A stretch of DNA of 64,000 nt. Source: Dimorphilus gyrociliatus (lineage: Eukaryota; Annelida; Polychaeta; Dinophilidae). The translations under genes and the position numbers were made by a program. The stretch covers positions 1 through 64,000 of the forward strand of contig CAJFCJ010000018.1 in assembly GCA_904063045.1 (NCBI GenBank), read 5' to 3'. Numbering within the stretch: the stretch's first letter is position 1; each line of letters begins with the position of its first letter. This document shows positions 23,739 through 34,983 of this stretch, piece by piece. A model generated the notes under the pieces. That model saw nothing but the letters and a program-made list of their open reading frames with translations, was not told the origin of the DNA and searched no databases.

Positions 23739-25110
23739 ATGCAGGGTTTGGGCTCAAATAAACTATTTATTTCAAACCCTTTTGAGGACTATTCGACGAA
23801 TAGCGATGTTGTAACTTCTGATGGAGAAGTATATTTAATACATAAGCATATTTTCATTTCCATACTGATATTTAATATTTTCGCTAATAGCTTACTCTCG
23901 TATTTAAATCTCAACTTGAAAAGTTTATATCGGATACTTTACTTCTCCTAGAAGAAAAATACAACTCGGACGAAATAGACCGTCATGATAACAGCGTTTA
24001 TACAGGAATGAGTGGAGTGGCATTTTTATACATAAAATTGTATGAATTGGGAATTAAACCTGATGGACTTGAAATCGCTTTGAAATATGTAGAGAAATTT
24101 CTTCGCAGTATAAAAGTACGTTATATAACTTTCTTATGCGGAGATGCTGGACCTTTAACAATAGCTGCTTATTTGTATTATAAATTAAATAAAAGCGATG
24201 AATTTCAAATGTGTATTGGACATTTATTATCAGCGGAGGAGGAAGCTGTAAAAAGATCAACTGCCGATGAGCTGTTATATGGCAGAGTTGGTTATTTGTA
24301 TTGCCTTCTCTGGTTAAATAAGAAAATAAATCCAGAGCCAATACCCCAAAATCTTATTCAAAGAATTGTCAAATGTGTAATCACTAGCGGTTTAAATTAT
24401 GAAAGAAAGGAACAGTATCTGCCTCTTATGTATGAGTGGTATCAGGAACAATACGTTGGAGCCGCTCATGGCTTGTCTGGTATCGTTACTTTACTTTTGA
24501 AAAGTAATTTTACTGGTAAGTAGACTTTTAAATTATGATTAAATACTGTATTAAAAAATTCTATTGATATGAAGACAAAGAATTAATGGTCCAAGAAATT
24601 GAGGGATTATGCAAGCTGAAATATCCATCGGGAAATTTTTTCACATTACTACAATCAGAGGCAAAAGAAATTCTGCACTGGTGTCATGGAACTCCCGGAT
24701 TTACCTTTATGTTCATTGAAGCTTATAAGAAACTAGGGGATGAAAAATATTTAAATGAGGCCAAACTGTGCGCAGACCGAATTTGGGAGAAAGGAATTCT
24801 AAAGAAAGGCTATGGACTATGCCATGGCACAGCTGGAAATGCATATTCTTTATTAGCTGTTTACCAAGCGTCCAAAGATATAAAATATCTTCACAGAGCC
24901 GCAAAATTTGCTGAATTCTGTTTATCATATGGCACTCATAATTGTCGTATACCCGACAGACCGTATTCTTTATTCGAAGGTAACTTTAGATTAAATAATT
25001 TATATTCATAACCTATGTTTCTTTTAGGAATGGGTGGAACTCTTTATTTTCTTGTAGACTTTTTAAAGAATTATGAAAACGCCAAATTTCCTTGTTTCGA
25101 TGACATTTAG
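23739..25110 (+). CDS. LANCL1: LanC-like protein (glutathione-binding)
   Basis: Four exons (23739-23828, 23891-24515, about 24575-24979, 25028-25110) give 400 residues; human LANCL1 has 399. LANCL proteins are eukaryotic relatives of bacterial lanthionine cyclases with an alpha/alpha toroid fold, and they add glutathione to dehydroamino acids in damaged proteins. Zinc ligands are present: Cys275 in HWCHGTPG and Cys321-His322 in GYGLCHGTAGNAY. Other landmarks are YTGMSGVAFLYIKL, ITFLCGDAGPL, PLMYEWYQEQYVGAAHGL and SLFEGMGGTLYFL. The acceptor of exon 3 is weak; cutting after GATATGAAG or six bases later both keep frame. The stop lies only 58 bp before a Tc1 element, which may therefore supply the 3' UTR. 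LANCL1 versus LANCL2/3 is not resolved. Confidence 0.95.
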
Positions 25111-25168
25111 AGGTTCATCCAACGAAAGAAGAAAAGGTTACAGATAATGAGCTTTTTTTTCAGATATA

Positions 25169-25390
25169 CAGTCGCGATATTAAGTAATTATAACAAGAGT
25201 AAAAATGTCTAAAAATCGAAATATTGTGTTTTACAGATAAAATGTATGGTTGTGAATATTTTTTTCTGTACGATAGATGACTTGTTAAACATCATGCAAA
25301 ATTTCAGATAAATATCTATATTTTAAGAATCAGTTTTTCACTCTTTTTTACAATACTATGAATTTAGGTCGCTATTAAGTAATTATAACA
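25169..25390 (+). repeat. Left terminal inverted repeat of Tc1 element
   Basis: Matches the right repeat with few substitutions over 222 bp. The outer motif TATTAAGTAATTATAACA recurs near the inner end (to 25390, preceded by GGTCGC), so each repeat carries two direct repeats, an IR/DR arrangement. Confidence 0.93.
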
Positions 25391-25512
25391 TCATCTTTAT
25401 GACCTCATAATTATGAGTAGTATCATTGAAAAAAAAGTGGCCTACAAAAAATATTGTTCCCCTGTTCTACAAAGAATTCAGAACATTCAATTTATTTTGG
25501 AATAATTAAAAA

Positions 25513-26240
25513 ATGCGTCGCCTATCTCTTGAAATCCGCAAAAGTATCCTGAATCACCTGGGAATGCCGAAGATGACGATTTGAAGCATAGCAGAAAAAT
25601 TTAATTGCAGCCCTGCGACAGTGCAGAATATAAAGAACAAATTTAAAAAATTTGGAACAATAAAAGATTTAAAGAGATCTGGTAGACCACGCAAAATCAC
25701 TAGGAGGATGGAGTTACAGCTAACAAAATCATCAAGATCGAATCCAAAATGGACAGCTAGACAAGTTCTAGAAAATTCAGCTGTTCCAATAAAGATTTCT
25801 TTATCAAGCGTAAAAAAAATTCTCTGCAAATACAAATTAAATGGGAGAATTGCTGCTAAAAAGCCAGCTCTAAATAGTAAACAAATTAAAAAACGAATGC
25901 AGTTTTGCAATCAAAAACTGAAATGGAGCTCAAATATGTGGAGAAAAGTTATATTTAGTGACGAGAGCAAAGTTGAACTCCATCCTCGTCGAAGGGAATA
26001 TGTGAGGAGGCCAGTTGGTACTAGAAATGATCCAAAATACACTACCAAAACTGTGAAGTTTGGTGGTGGTAACAGAAGAAAACTATGCTTAGGCAACCTA
26101 AAAATATAAAAGAGCTGTGGGAAATTTTTAGGGAGGAATTCTTCAAAATTTCTAATTTCGAAATTCAAGCATTATATGCCTCTATTGAAAGAAGGCTAAA
26201 TGCAACAAAAAAGGCACGGGGTAAGCAAACAAAATATTAA
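25513..26240 (+). pseudogene. Broken Tc1-type transposase
   Basis: From ATG 25513 the frame reads MRRLSLEIRKSILNHLG, then hits TGA at 25582-25584 inside the first helix-turn-helix. The same frame continues with SIAEKFNCSPATVQNIK, the GRPRK AT-hook linker, the second HTH (WTARQVLENS) and FSDESK containing the first catalytic Asp, to KFGGG near 26070. There a deletion and frame shift join it to a C-terminal remnant in another frame (WEIFREEFF ... RGKQTKY, stop 26238-26240). The segment carrying the second Asp and third Asp/Glu of the DDE/D triad is missing. Non-functional. Confidence 0.9.
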
Positions 26241-26329
26241 AACTAATAATTTTGCCATATACAATTGTATACCTATCTGAAAATGCATAAATAAATTAAA
26301 ATAAGTACTTTTCATGAACTCGATGGATT

Positions 26330-26551
26330 TGTTATAATTACTTAATAGCGACCTAAATTCATAGTATCCTAAAAAAGAGTGAAAAACTGATTCTTAAAAT
26401 ATAGATATTTATCTGAAATTTTGCATGATGTTTCACAAGTCATCTATCCTATAGAAAAAATTATTCACAACCATACACTTTGTCTGTAAAACAAAATATT
26501 TCGATTTTTAGGCATTTTTACTCTTGTTATAATTACTTAATATCGCGACTG
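26330..26551 (-). repeat. Right terminal inverted repeat of Tc1 element
   Basis: Reverse complement of the left repeat, with the same outer and inner direct repeats; ends ...TCGCGACTG before the TA target dinucleotide. Confidence 0.93.
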
Positions 26552-26808
26552 TATTTAGAAAATTTTCTCTTTTAAAAAGAAAGTATTACATAAAGTGAAT
26601 CACACGGAATATGTATAACGTTAACAGTATAATTTGAAACAAATAAAGCAATACTGATTTTTTTTCGAAAAGAACACGATTTCTTTTAAATACAGAAGAA
26701 AATTCATAGAGAAAAAATTGAGGTCTCCAAACGAGGAACGAATCATTTTCCTTTCCAAAATATCAAACAGACCATTGCTCTATTTATTATTCATATTGTT
26801 ATTCTTTT

Positions 26809-29800
26809 TTATATTTTACGTCTGCCAGTAATGTGAATTTGACATCCACTTTCAAAAGAAAGGGGTATATATCCATCTACATTTGGCGATACATAACAAA
26901 ATTCTGTTCCTATTTGTCAAATAAAGATTTATTATAATTAGTATTCAAAGTAATGTGCAAAGAAAGATTTCACTTACCAATCATAATTTCTACATTAGCT
27001 AAATTAAAAACGTCCAAAACTGCGGCATATTTTAATTTATCGCCGTCTAATAGGAAGTTCTTAGTAATAGTCTGCGTATCGGAATGAAGTGTAATATAAA
27101 CAATGGGAGGCGTTGACAAACTTGGATATGACATTGAATCAAATGATTGGTATGGTCTGGAATTATTATCAAGGAATTCATTTGGAGATGCATTTGATGT
27201 GGAGTGAGATTCCTTTAAATAAAAGTAATACAATTTAAATTATGTAACATTCAATATAAGCACGTAGTCTTTCTTTTTACCTCTTTTGGTCTAATATTCT
27301 CTTTCCAATCGTTTGTTATATCTTGTATTCCTGAAAATGAATTAGTGGCTGCTTCTTCCATTCGAGAAACTGGAAGAGTGAGATTGTTCATTTTCTGGGC
27401 TTGTATATTGTTGTAAGGATTTAAATTACTCATTAAAGTTCCTGGGAGCATTTCGTAACTTTTACTACTCTCATTGAAAAAAATTTGACCGCTGCTCATC
27501 ATATTTTGCATTTCAAAGCAAGGAATAGAAGCAGAAGGGGAGTTTCCTACAGATAATGTAGGAAAATGTTGATTTACATCCATTGGCAATGCTTTAATAA
27601 CGAACATAAGAGTTTTAAAACAAATATTAATTAATTTTAGAAATGATAACACTAACTAGCATAATTTTGATATTCAAATGGAGTTGAATAAAAATTATTT
27701 GGAATAAAAATTGTATATGGAGGTTGAGACGGACTTGCAGAGTTTTGAGAGATAGAGACTGGAGAGTTAGTTCGATTATCGTCATTTTCTAATCGCTCTT
27801 TTAAAGGATAAGAAACGAATTATAGTCTTCGTTTAATGCTACTATAAAAACAGACCTTGATATACGAGTAGTTCAACTCTAATCGAGTACTTTCCCAAAA
27901 TACTAAATTGAAATGATGGCTGTTCTTCTTCACAAATGGCATTCAGTAAAAGAAATTGATTATTTTCATCGGATAGTTTACATATTCCTTTCGCCCTTTC
28001 ATTTGTATTTAGGCTGAGACAAGAGTTTTGAAATATTTTATCGGCGTCTTTGTTTATCCGAAATTGGTATACTTTCGAAGAAGCATGTCCAGATACAAGA
28101 ATACAACCCATATTTGTACACTCCAAAATATCCGGTGTTAAAATGTCAGTTAAATTAAACGTACTCAAAATAGTTTCTTCTATAAAATCGACTAAAATTA
28201 CTTGGGAATATTTTTCAGTATTGCATTCGGTTATGCATAAACTTTTGAGTTTTTCTGCAATAGAGTCGTCTTTTCTCTTGAATCTAATAATACTCGGATC
28301 AATATGATCTTCCTGTGTTTCGTCTTCCTTATCTTCCAATTTCAATAAGCACTGCCGGTCGTTGGCTTTAGTTTTTAATTGATATCTACTAGTACATATT
28401 AAGTATCTTTCGTCTTGGCACTTTAAGGCAATAATTAACGTTTCAATGCTTTAAAACAAGAGAAAGATTATTAGTTAAAATATTAAAATTATAGAAAATT
28501 AGTGAATTTATTACATATCCAAACAAAAAGTTCGAACAACGTATTCCGTTATTTTTTCCTTTATATTTTTCCAATGATAAATCTACAAAATACAATAAAA
28601 AGCAATTAATTAAGAGCTGTCTATCTTAAAATATAAAAATATCTACATACTACTATGTTACTACTACTTCCAATGATGAAATAGTTTCCTTTAATTGACC
28701 AACATCCGCATTGCATTGGAGCTGCATTTTCACTGAATCAAAAAAACTTTCAAAATAAACTTTGCATTTATTAGATTAAACCTAATTACTAACCTTGAAA
28801 ATTTTGGATCTAATGCTAAACTAGCAGGTTTATCTTGGCCTACGTTATTCAAATATATCGTACTATAAAACTTTGAAATTATGCAAACAATATCCAAAAA
28901 AGGATGCCAAAGAATTCCATTTAATAAAGATTTAGAATTAATATCTCGACAGTTGTTAACATAGTAATCCAATTTTTTCCCCTCTCCCGAAATTCGAATA
29001 CTCTTTGTAATTATAAACAATTTTACAACATTCGGACATTGAACTGTAATAATTCTGTTGTTTGCATCTATTCTGTAGCCCCATAGAACAGCGTCGACTT
29101 GGCTGTAAATGAAACAAGGTAATTAAAATAAGAGGATAAGTTTAATATATCTTAAGATACTAGTTTAACAAAAATGCATTGAAATGCATTCTGCTTGCGC
29201 TTAGCAATAATTGACTTAATGACATGCGCAGATGCAGAAGGTAATAAAATTCAATAGTATCGCATTACGTCGTGATAATAATTTGTTCGTGATAATAAAG
29301 CACACCCATATTGGGTGTAGATTTATATTCTCTTTATGGTTAAAGAGTAATATTTTATGCAAAAAAAATAATAAAAATATCACATAATTCTTTGCAGTAC
29401 GAAAAATAGATTCAATTTATATGTTAATAGTATTTATATTCAAAAGTCAAATCTTTAACAAGATATGAGAAAGAAAGAATGAAATTTTAATTGATAGTTA
29501 TAGGATCTAATTATCAAGTATTAAATTACTGTTACTGGTATGCCTATATGTCTACAATACATATAAATATATATATATATTAGTATATATATATTGAGAG
29601 AGGGAGAGAGAAAGATATATATGGTTTTTTATTATTATATGCATTTAGAAGTTTATATTATGTTATTTTAACAATATACTATCACAGCATAATATATTTT
29701 TAGAGTCTTGCTAGGTTATATTAATTTGTATGTACTTACTCAAGTTGCATCAAGGTTTTGGTGAGAAATCTTTCTAAACATCTTTTAATAGCTTTAATAC

Positions 29801-30176
29801 CACATATGTTTACATTTCGTCCATCAGTCCATAATAATCCATGTTCTTCGCAAAAGCCTATTTATTAAAATGATTTTTTGAATATGTTTTCCTCTAGTTT
29901 TGACCATTCTAAACCAAACTACTGAAAATTCTACAAGTTTCTTAAATAAGAAATAGCTTTTACAGTTATTTATTAAGGAAAACAAGGTAGTTACATAAAA
30001 TGCAATCATCTATGGCTTATATTATTTAGGTTGAAATTTGTCAAAAACGTTACGTAACTTGAATATTGATTATATTTAGCAAAAAGGATTGGTTACAATT
30101 TTGAAATTAAACACTTACCAGATGCTAGATAATTGATTCCTGCTCTTGCCAAAGAGGCTGTTCCTAAATTCATCAT
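26809..30176 (-). CDS. WDCP: WD repeat and coiled-coil-containing protein (WDCP)
   Basis: Ten exons on the minus strand: 30176-30119, 29857-29740, 29102-28794, 28732-28651, 28582-28515, 28448-27856, 27797-27657, 27591-27281, 27212-26978 and 26909-26809. They give 671 residues (human WDCP 721). Matches to the vertebrate family recur along the length: LGTASLARAGINYL, GLLWTDGRNV, GILWHPFLDIVCI, MQCGCWSIKGNYF, NERAKGICKLSDEN and the C-terminal VYITLHSDTQTITKNFLLDG with DGYIPLSFESG. The N-terminal half is WD-like; I see no strong coiled coil. Human WDCP is a scaffold that binds the kinase HCK and is found fused to ALK in tumours; its normal job is poorly known. The 636-bp third-exon-side intron holds TA and GA repeats. 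Individual boundaries rest on my splice calls; all phases agree. Confidence 0.9.
29564..29616. repeat. TA and GA simple repeats in WDCP intron
   Basis: Alternating TA followed by a GAGAGGGAGAGAG run inside the intron 29103-29739. Microsatellite. Confidence 0.75.
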
Positions 30177-30678
30177 GGAATGATTGATATATATTAAAAT
30201 TTAATCTTTATATCAGTTTGTTAACATATTCTTCATATTTGTGAGAGTTATAGCGACTTGCCTCTTCAATCACGATCTTCAGACGTCCTGTCGTCTGCTA
30301 AAAGTTTACAATCCGAAAATGAGTTTTAGTATTTTTATGTTACAATCTAGAACTTGTCCACAAATCAAAAAAGACTTTGATGAAAAAAATTTCTTTATAT
30401 TGTTTATATGAAAAGAAACTTTTAATCTACACTTTAAAATATTTAAATACACAATAGACGTCGCTGGCTGCATATAAAGATCACACCATCACATGACGTT
30501 AGGTCACGTGATGATCTGGCTTTGGGTAACAAATAAATAAACAATACCTGTTTCCTACATTAGAACAGACACAAATAATCAACCAATATCTTTTTCTGAA
30601 GATTAATATTTTTTGCCTCTTAGCTTGATACAGAAAATTTTATGATTGAACTCCATAAAATAGGAATATACTAACGTT
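30177..30678. promoter_or_regulatory. Divergent promoter region WDCP/STARD3
   Basis: About 500 bp between divergent starts with the M-box/E-box pair listed next. No ORF. Confidence 0.5.
30489..30512. promoter_or_regulatory. Paired M-box/E-box: TCACATGAC and TCACGTGAT
   Basis: TCACATGAC at 30489-30497 and TCACGTGAT at 30504-30512, about 170-190 bp before the STARD3 ATG. TCACGTGA is the core of the CLEAR element bound by TFEB/TFE3/MITF at lysosomal genes, which would suit STARD3, a late-endosomal protein. Inference from motif and context. Confidence 0.45.
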
Positions 30679-32826
30679 ATGAACGATAATAGGAGGAGAG
30701 AATCACCTATATTTTTTGGAAATCATTTGAATCAGAGTTTGGAAAGATTAGTGTATGCAGATATATATAGTTTAAATAATCCTATGGCTAATACTCTAAC
30801 GTAGATAATATTTCTTTTTAGGAATAGCTCAACTCAAAGCGAAAGTAGAGTTGTTTGCTGCGGTTTCTTAACACCTGTTCGAAGAACATTTTGCCTATTA
30901 GTAACATTCGATCTCATCCTTACTTTTCTTCTATGGGTCATTTATACACAAGTAGTTGGAATAAAACCATTTCCAAAAGAAGCTTTTCGAATGGAAGTAG
31001 GAGAATATAGTTTCAAAACGTCCATGTTTGATATGATTGTAAGTAATTTTGCTATTTGAACAAAATTAAGCAAAAAATTACTATAATCTTTTTATTACAT
31101 AAAAACCCGCAGATGGCTTCTGGTAGTCGCTTTGTCATTTTGTTGCTATTCTATTTAGCAATTAGAATGAAAAATCCCTGGATTGTGGGTTTGACTACTG
31201 CTGCCACAACTGTATTCCTAATTGTCAAGATTTTTCTATTCAACTTCACAGTAATTATCCTTTTAATAGTTTACCAATGCATGATAACTATTTTACTTAA
31301 TAACTATCTAAAACTACTAATAAATAAATAATTTTTAAGGATATACTTATATATAATTACTTTACAGGGTTCTAAACAAAATGTTATAACTTATATACTC
31401 CTGCTGGAATCGTTTGTCATCGCTTGGATTGAAGTGTGGTTTCTAGATTTTAATGTTCTACCAAGAGAACAAAAACTCAGAGATAGAGGTATAGAAAAAC
31501 AATAAAACTCATACATATATTGTATTCCTTAAATCTTCGCCTTATTTAACAAACTATCTTTTTTATATTTTTCCCTCACATATTTGACTTTACGCTGCAG
31601 AACTGCTGAATGGTAGAGGTTTTTATTACTTACCATTCGTTTATCCTAAACAAAACATATAATTATCCTTTAAATTACTGGTAGCTTTTATAAAGATTAG
31701 CAGAATTATTACACGTGTTAGTGATAATTACTAACAAGTATTTAAATCACTAATGCTAAATTTGTTTTATTCCCTTTTTACATTAAGCTATGATAGAGTA
31801 GTCAAATTTATAAACTATTAGAGTATAGGTTAAAATTTATTTAAACGTTTCTGCAAGAATTTATTACATCTATGCAGAGAGTTTACCACATATGGCGGAC
31901 GAAAGATCAGCATTGTTACACCGTTACCTACGTGCCACTTCTAATTATGATGCAACTAGTGCAGATTTCTATTCATGCAGAGAATGGTATAGCCCAACAG
32001 GTTAGCTTAAAAAAGGTTTTTGAAAGATAGCCAATGTTTAAGTAGAGATAATCGACAAAAACAGGTTCTGATGATGAGGCAGAAGAAGCAGACTTAGACA
32101 GGACTATTGTTGGACAGGAGTCTCAAACTGAAGCAAAGATGATAATAAATAAAGCAAAAGATGCCTGGGATCGGTGCTGGGCTATTTGTAAAGATAGTAG
32201 TACTGCTTGGAAGACAGAAGGCAGGAATGAGCTAGCTACAGTTCACTCTATAATTCTGCCCGGCCTGGGGAAATTTTTTAAACTTGAGTGTCTTTTGGAA
32301 GCAGATGTAAAATTATTATTCGAATTACTAGTTGTTAGACTGGAAGAGACGCCAGGATGGAATAGTCAAATAATAGAGTGTCGAACACTCCAATCATTAA
32401 CTACCAATTCAGACATTACCTATAGTATAGCAGCACCTGGAGCTGGCGGAGTTATTTCTAGCAGGTTTATTTTCATTTGCTCATTAATTGATTAACATAA
32501 TAACGCTATTTGAAAATTTCTATCCTAGGGATTTTGTCAGTGCCCGATTTTGGAAATGGAAAGAAGGTTGCATTCTTGCAGCGGCAACAGCTGTTAATTG
32601 TAGCAAAGCACCAGTTAATAAATTGTATGTAAGAGGTGAAAATAACTTAGTCGGGTGGCTGTTGCAGCCGGTTACAGATGAAAGAACAAAGTTCGTGTGG
32701 CTCTTAAATACAGACTTGAAAGGATATATTCCAAAATTTACTGTTAATAAAGCACTGTGTGCTGTCATGCTTGACTTTATTAGTATGCTAATTGTCAAAT
32801 TGAATAGTTTAAAGAATTATGAATGA
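30679..32826 (+). CDS. STARD3: STARD3 (MLN64) late-endosomal sterol transfer protein
   Basis: Seven exons: 30679-30752, 30822-31038, 31113-31250, 31368-31488, 31878-32000, 32065-32464 and 32529-32826, giving 456 residues (human STARD3 445). It tethers late endosomes to the ER and moves cholesterol. The four-helix MENTAL domain covers about 35-175 (RRTFCLLVTFDLILTFLLWV, RFVILLLFYLAIRMKNPWIVGL, SKQNVITYILLLESFVIAWIEVW). A linker with DFYSCREWYSPTGSDDEAEE aligns with the phospho-FFAT motif that binds VAP/MOSPD. The START domain follows from about 228 (GGVISSRDFVSAR, KLYVRGENN, TKFVWLLNTDLKGYIPKF). Intron 4 (389 bp) is longer than its neighbours and holds a possible 12-nt microexon (see findings). 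Full-length STARD3, not the STARD3NL form without START. Confidence 0.95.
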
Positions 32827-33047
32827 ATGAGTTATTTTCTTCATATAGCGTTTTTGTTTCTATTTGTGAAATTATATGGAACGTTTTTAATTTTCAATTC
32901 TCACGCAAATGATTAGATACAAATATTTTTACAGTTGAACCTATTTCATATATTCGTTTAAAATTGCAAGAAATGCTTCTCCGTTTTGTTTAAATTATTA
33001 TTTTGATTAAGTCTAACAGATATTTGTTTCACACCGTCTTATTCTGA

Positions 33048-34185
33048 TCACGAAGATCGTTTTTTTAAATACCTAGAAAATGGGTTAGCAGGAATATAAT
33101 CAGATAATTTTTCAAATAGAGTTAGTTCTTCAATTTTCCACACTCCTACTCTTTTTTTAATAGCAATTCCCTCAGCTCTATTTAACCTTTTCATAAACCT
33201 TGCCCATATCGCATCATTTTCATTCACCTTTTTAGGAAGACCCAATCCCCTTTTAACAACTTCCTCATTGACGTTTACTATGAGCTTCCAAAACGAAGGC
33301 TTATGTAGTATAATGCAGTCCAAACTATTCGAATCGATTCTATTCATTAGCCTAAACCATACTTTTTCCGACATGAAATTGGATTTTAAATAGTTGACTC
33401 CTCCTTCTTTGAGGATTACACCAGCTAAGGAGACATTGAGCGATTTTGTATGATTATTCAAATAAGGAAGATGGATTAGACGTTGATGCTCTATTTTAAG
33501 ATTTCCAACTTCATCAATTGATCTAACAAATCCCTGATTGTTGAGTTTAAATTGGAAATGTTATTCAATAAATCAAATGAAAATTACCTGTAATTTGACG
33601 TGCCGGGTTATGAATCGTTCAGGGATTTGATTAGCACTTTTGAATTTCGTTAACTAATTTGAAAAATTGAATCTTAACACAACAAATAAATATTGAAGTA
33701 CGATTTATTCTCTCACCAATCTTCCACTTCTTCCAATTAAAATCAGACCTACGAAACCAGTAGCAGCAATTGTATACTGTAAGAAATAAACATGATATTC
33801 TTATAGTAAAACAATAGGCTTGTTGGTAGAAATCTTATATATAAGAATATTTATGATTTTCAAGCCTAAATTACAAATTGCTTTCATAGCTTTGTTATAC
33901 ATTTATATATTCTATAAAATATATGATCTAGCCTGATTGTGATTAAATGACTATCGATAAATTTCACTATGGATGAGAGATAGTCAAAACTAAACTGTTC
34001 ATCTTTGGTTTCCTACATTTGGATTCTATTTTTCTAGCTATTTTTTTAAATTGTACAATATTACTTGGAAAGATCCTATTCTGTTTCTTTTGTAAGAAGA
34101 TTAAGTTTTAAAACATTACTTTTGCTATAACACTTTTTATAGCTTCAGAAATGACTACTGTCTGAATATCTCCTCTATCGACCAT
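33048..34185 (-). CDS. C3orf33: C3orf33-like membrane protein
   Basis: Four exons on the minus strand, 34185-34120, 33776-33717, 33653-33588 and 33533-33048, giving 225 residues (human C3orf33 294). Diagnostic matches are a membrane segment TIAATGFVGLILIGRSGRLT, KFKSANQIPERFITRHVKLQGFV, a NLKIEH motif, VSLAGVILKEGGVNYLK, WFRLM, LHKPSFWKLIVNVNEEVVKRGLGLPK and NRAEGIAIKKRVGVWK. The fold resembles a membrane-anchored staphylococcal-nuclease-like (OB) domain, an inference from the GxLAxV and EExxRxGLG pattern. Human C3orf33 has been reported to dampen AP-1 signalling; its role is otherwise obscure. The first exon (MVDRGDIQTVVISEAIK...) is the least certain part. Convergent with STARD3. Confidence 0.88.
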
Positions 34186-34928
34186 ATCAAGAGAGTATCT
34201 TGTCTACAGAGCTTTTACTTTGATAATTGTGTTCTCACTTATTAACACCATCCAAAACACGGAACTTGGCGAATTATATACACCAATAGATGGCGTTAAT
34301 CAAGAGATATTATATCATGCTAAATATAATAATTAAAAAAAAACCAACACTAATTAGTATCAATATGGCATTATTCTCTACTTAAAGGAGATCTAATGCT
34401 ATTTTTGGTTCAATATTCTCATATTTATAAAAAAAACTCTATTGATATACATGTTACAAAAGCATTATTTATTAAAACTCAGCAGTTAATTTATTAATAT
34501 TTGAAACATAACATAATCAATTTATTATTCAAGGTGTGTATATATACAGTAAATAGATATTTAAAACAATATTAACATGTTTTGCTTTCTTTTATCCAAA
34601 TTTGCAGAATATTCTTAGTTACAATTTAAATTTCAAGTTGTCTACCATTCATTCCATAAATTTCAGTATTAATATTTACTTAAAAGTTAATATATCATAT
34701 GTAAAGAGCATTCTCCTCATTGTGAATGAAATAAGAATTCTGTAAATTAATCAATGTTACCGTTTCCCGTTGTATTGATGAAAATTCCTAGAAAATATTC
34801 TGTTAGCGAACTGTCAATCCAGGTTCAACTTGGCCAAAAGGGTACGACATTAACCGATATAGAAAAATTGAAGGCGTTTATAGTATTAATATTTTTTAAG
34901 TGTAATTACGTTTTCGCATTTTAACGTT

Positions 34929-34983
<55 letters not shown>

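Larger units (their letters stand above)
25169..26551 (+). mobile_element. Defective Tc1/mariner-type transposon with IR/DR ends
   Basis: A 1383-bp element bounded by TA dinucleotides (25167-25168 and 26552-26553), the expected Tc1/mariner target duplication. Both ends begin CAGTCGCGATATTAAG and form near-identical inverted repeats of about 222 bp. The transposase inside is broken by a stop codon and a large deletion, so this copy cannot move by itself, though its ends look intact. Confidence 0.93.
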
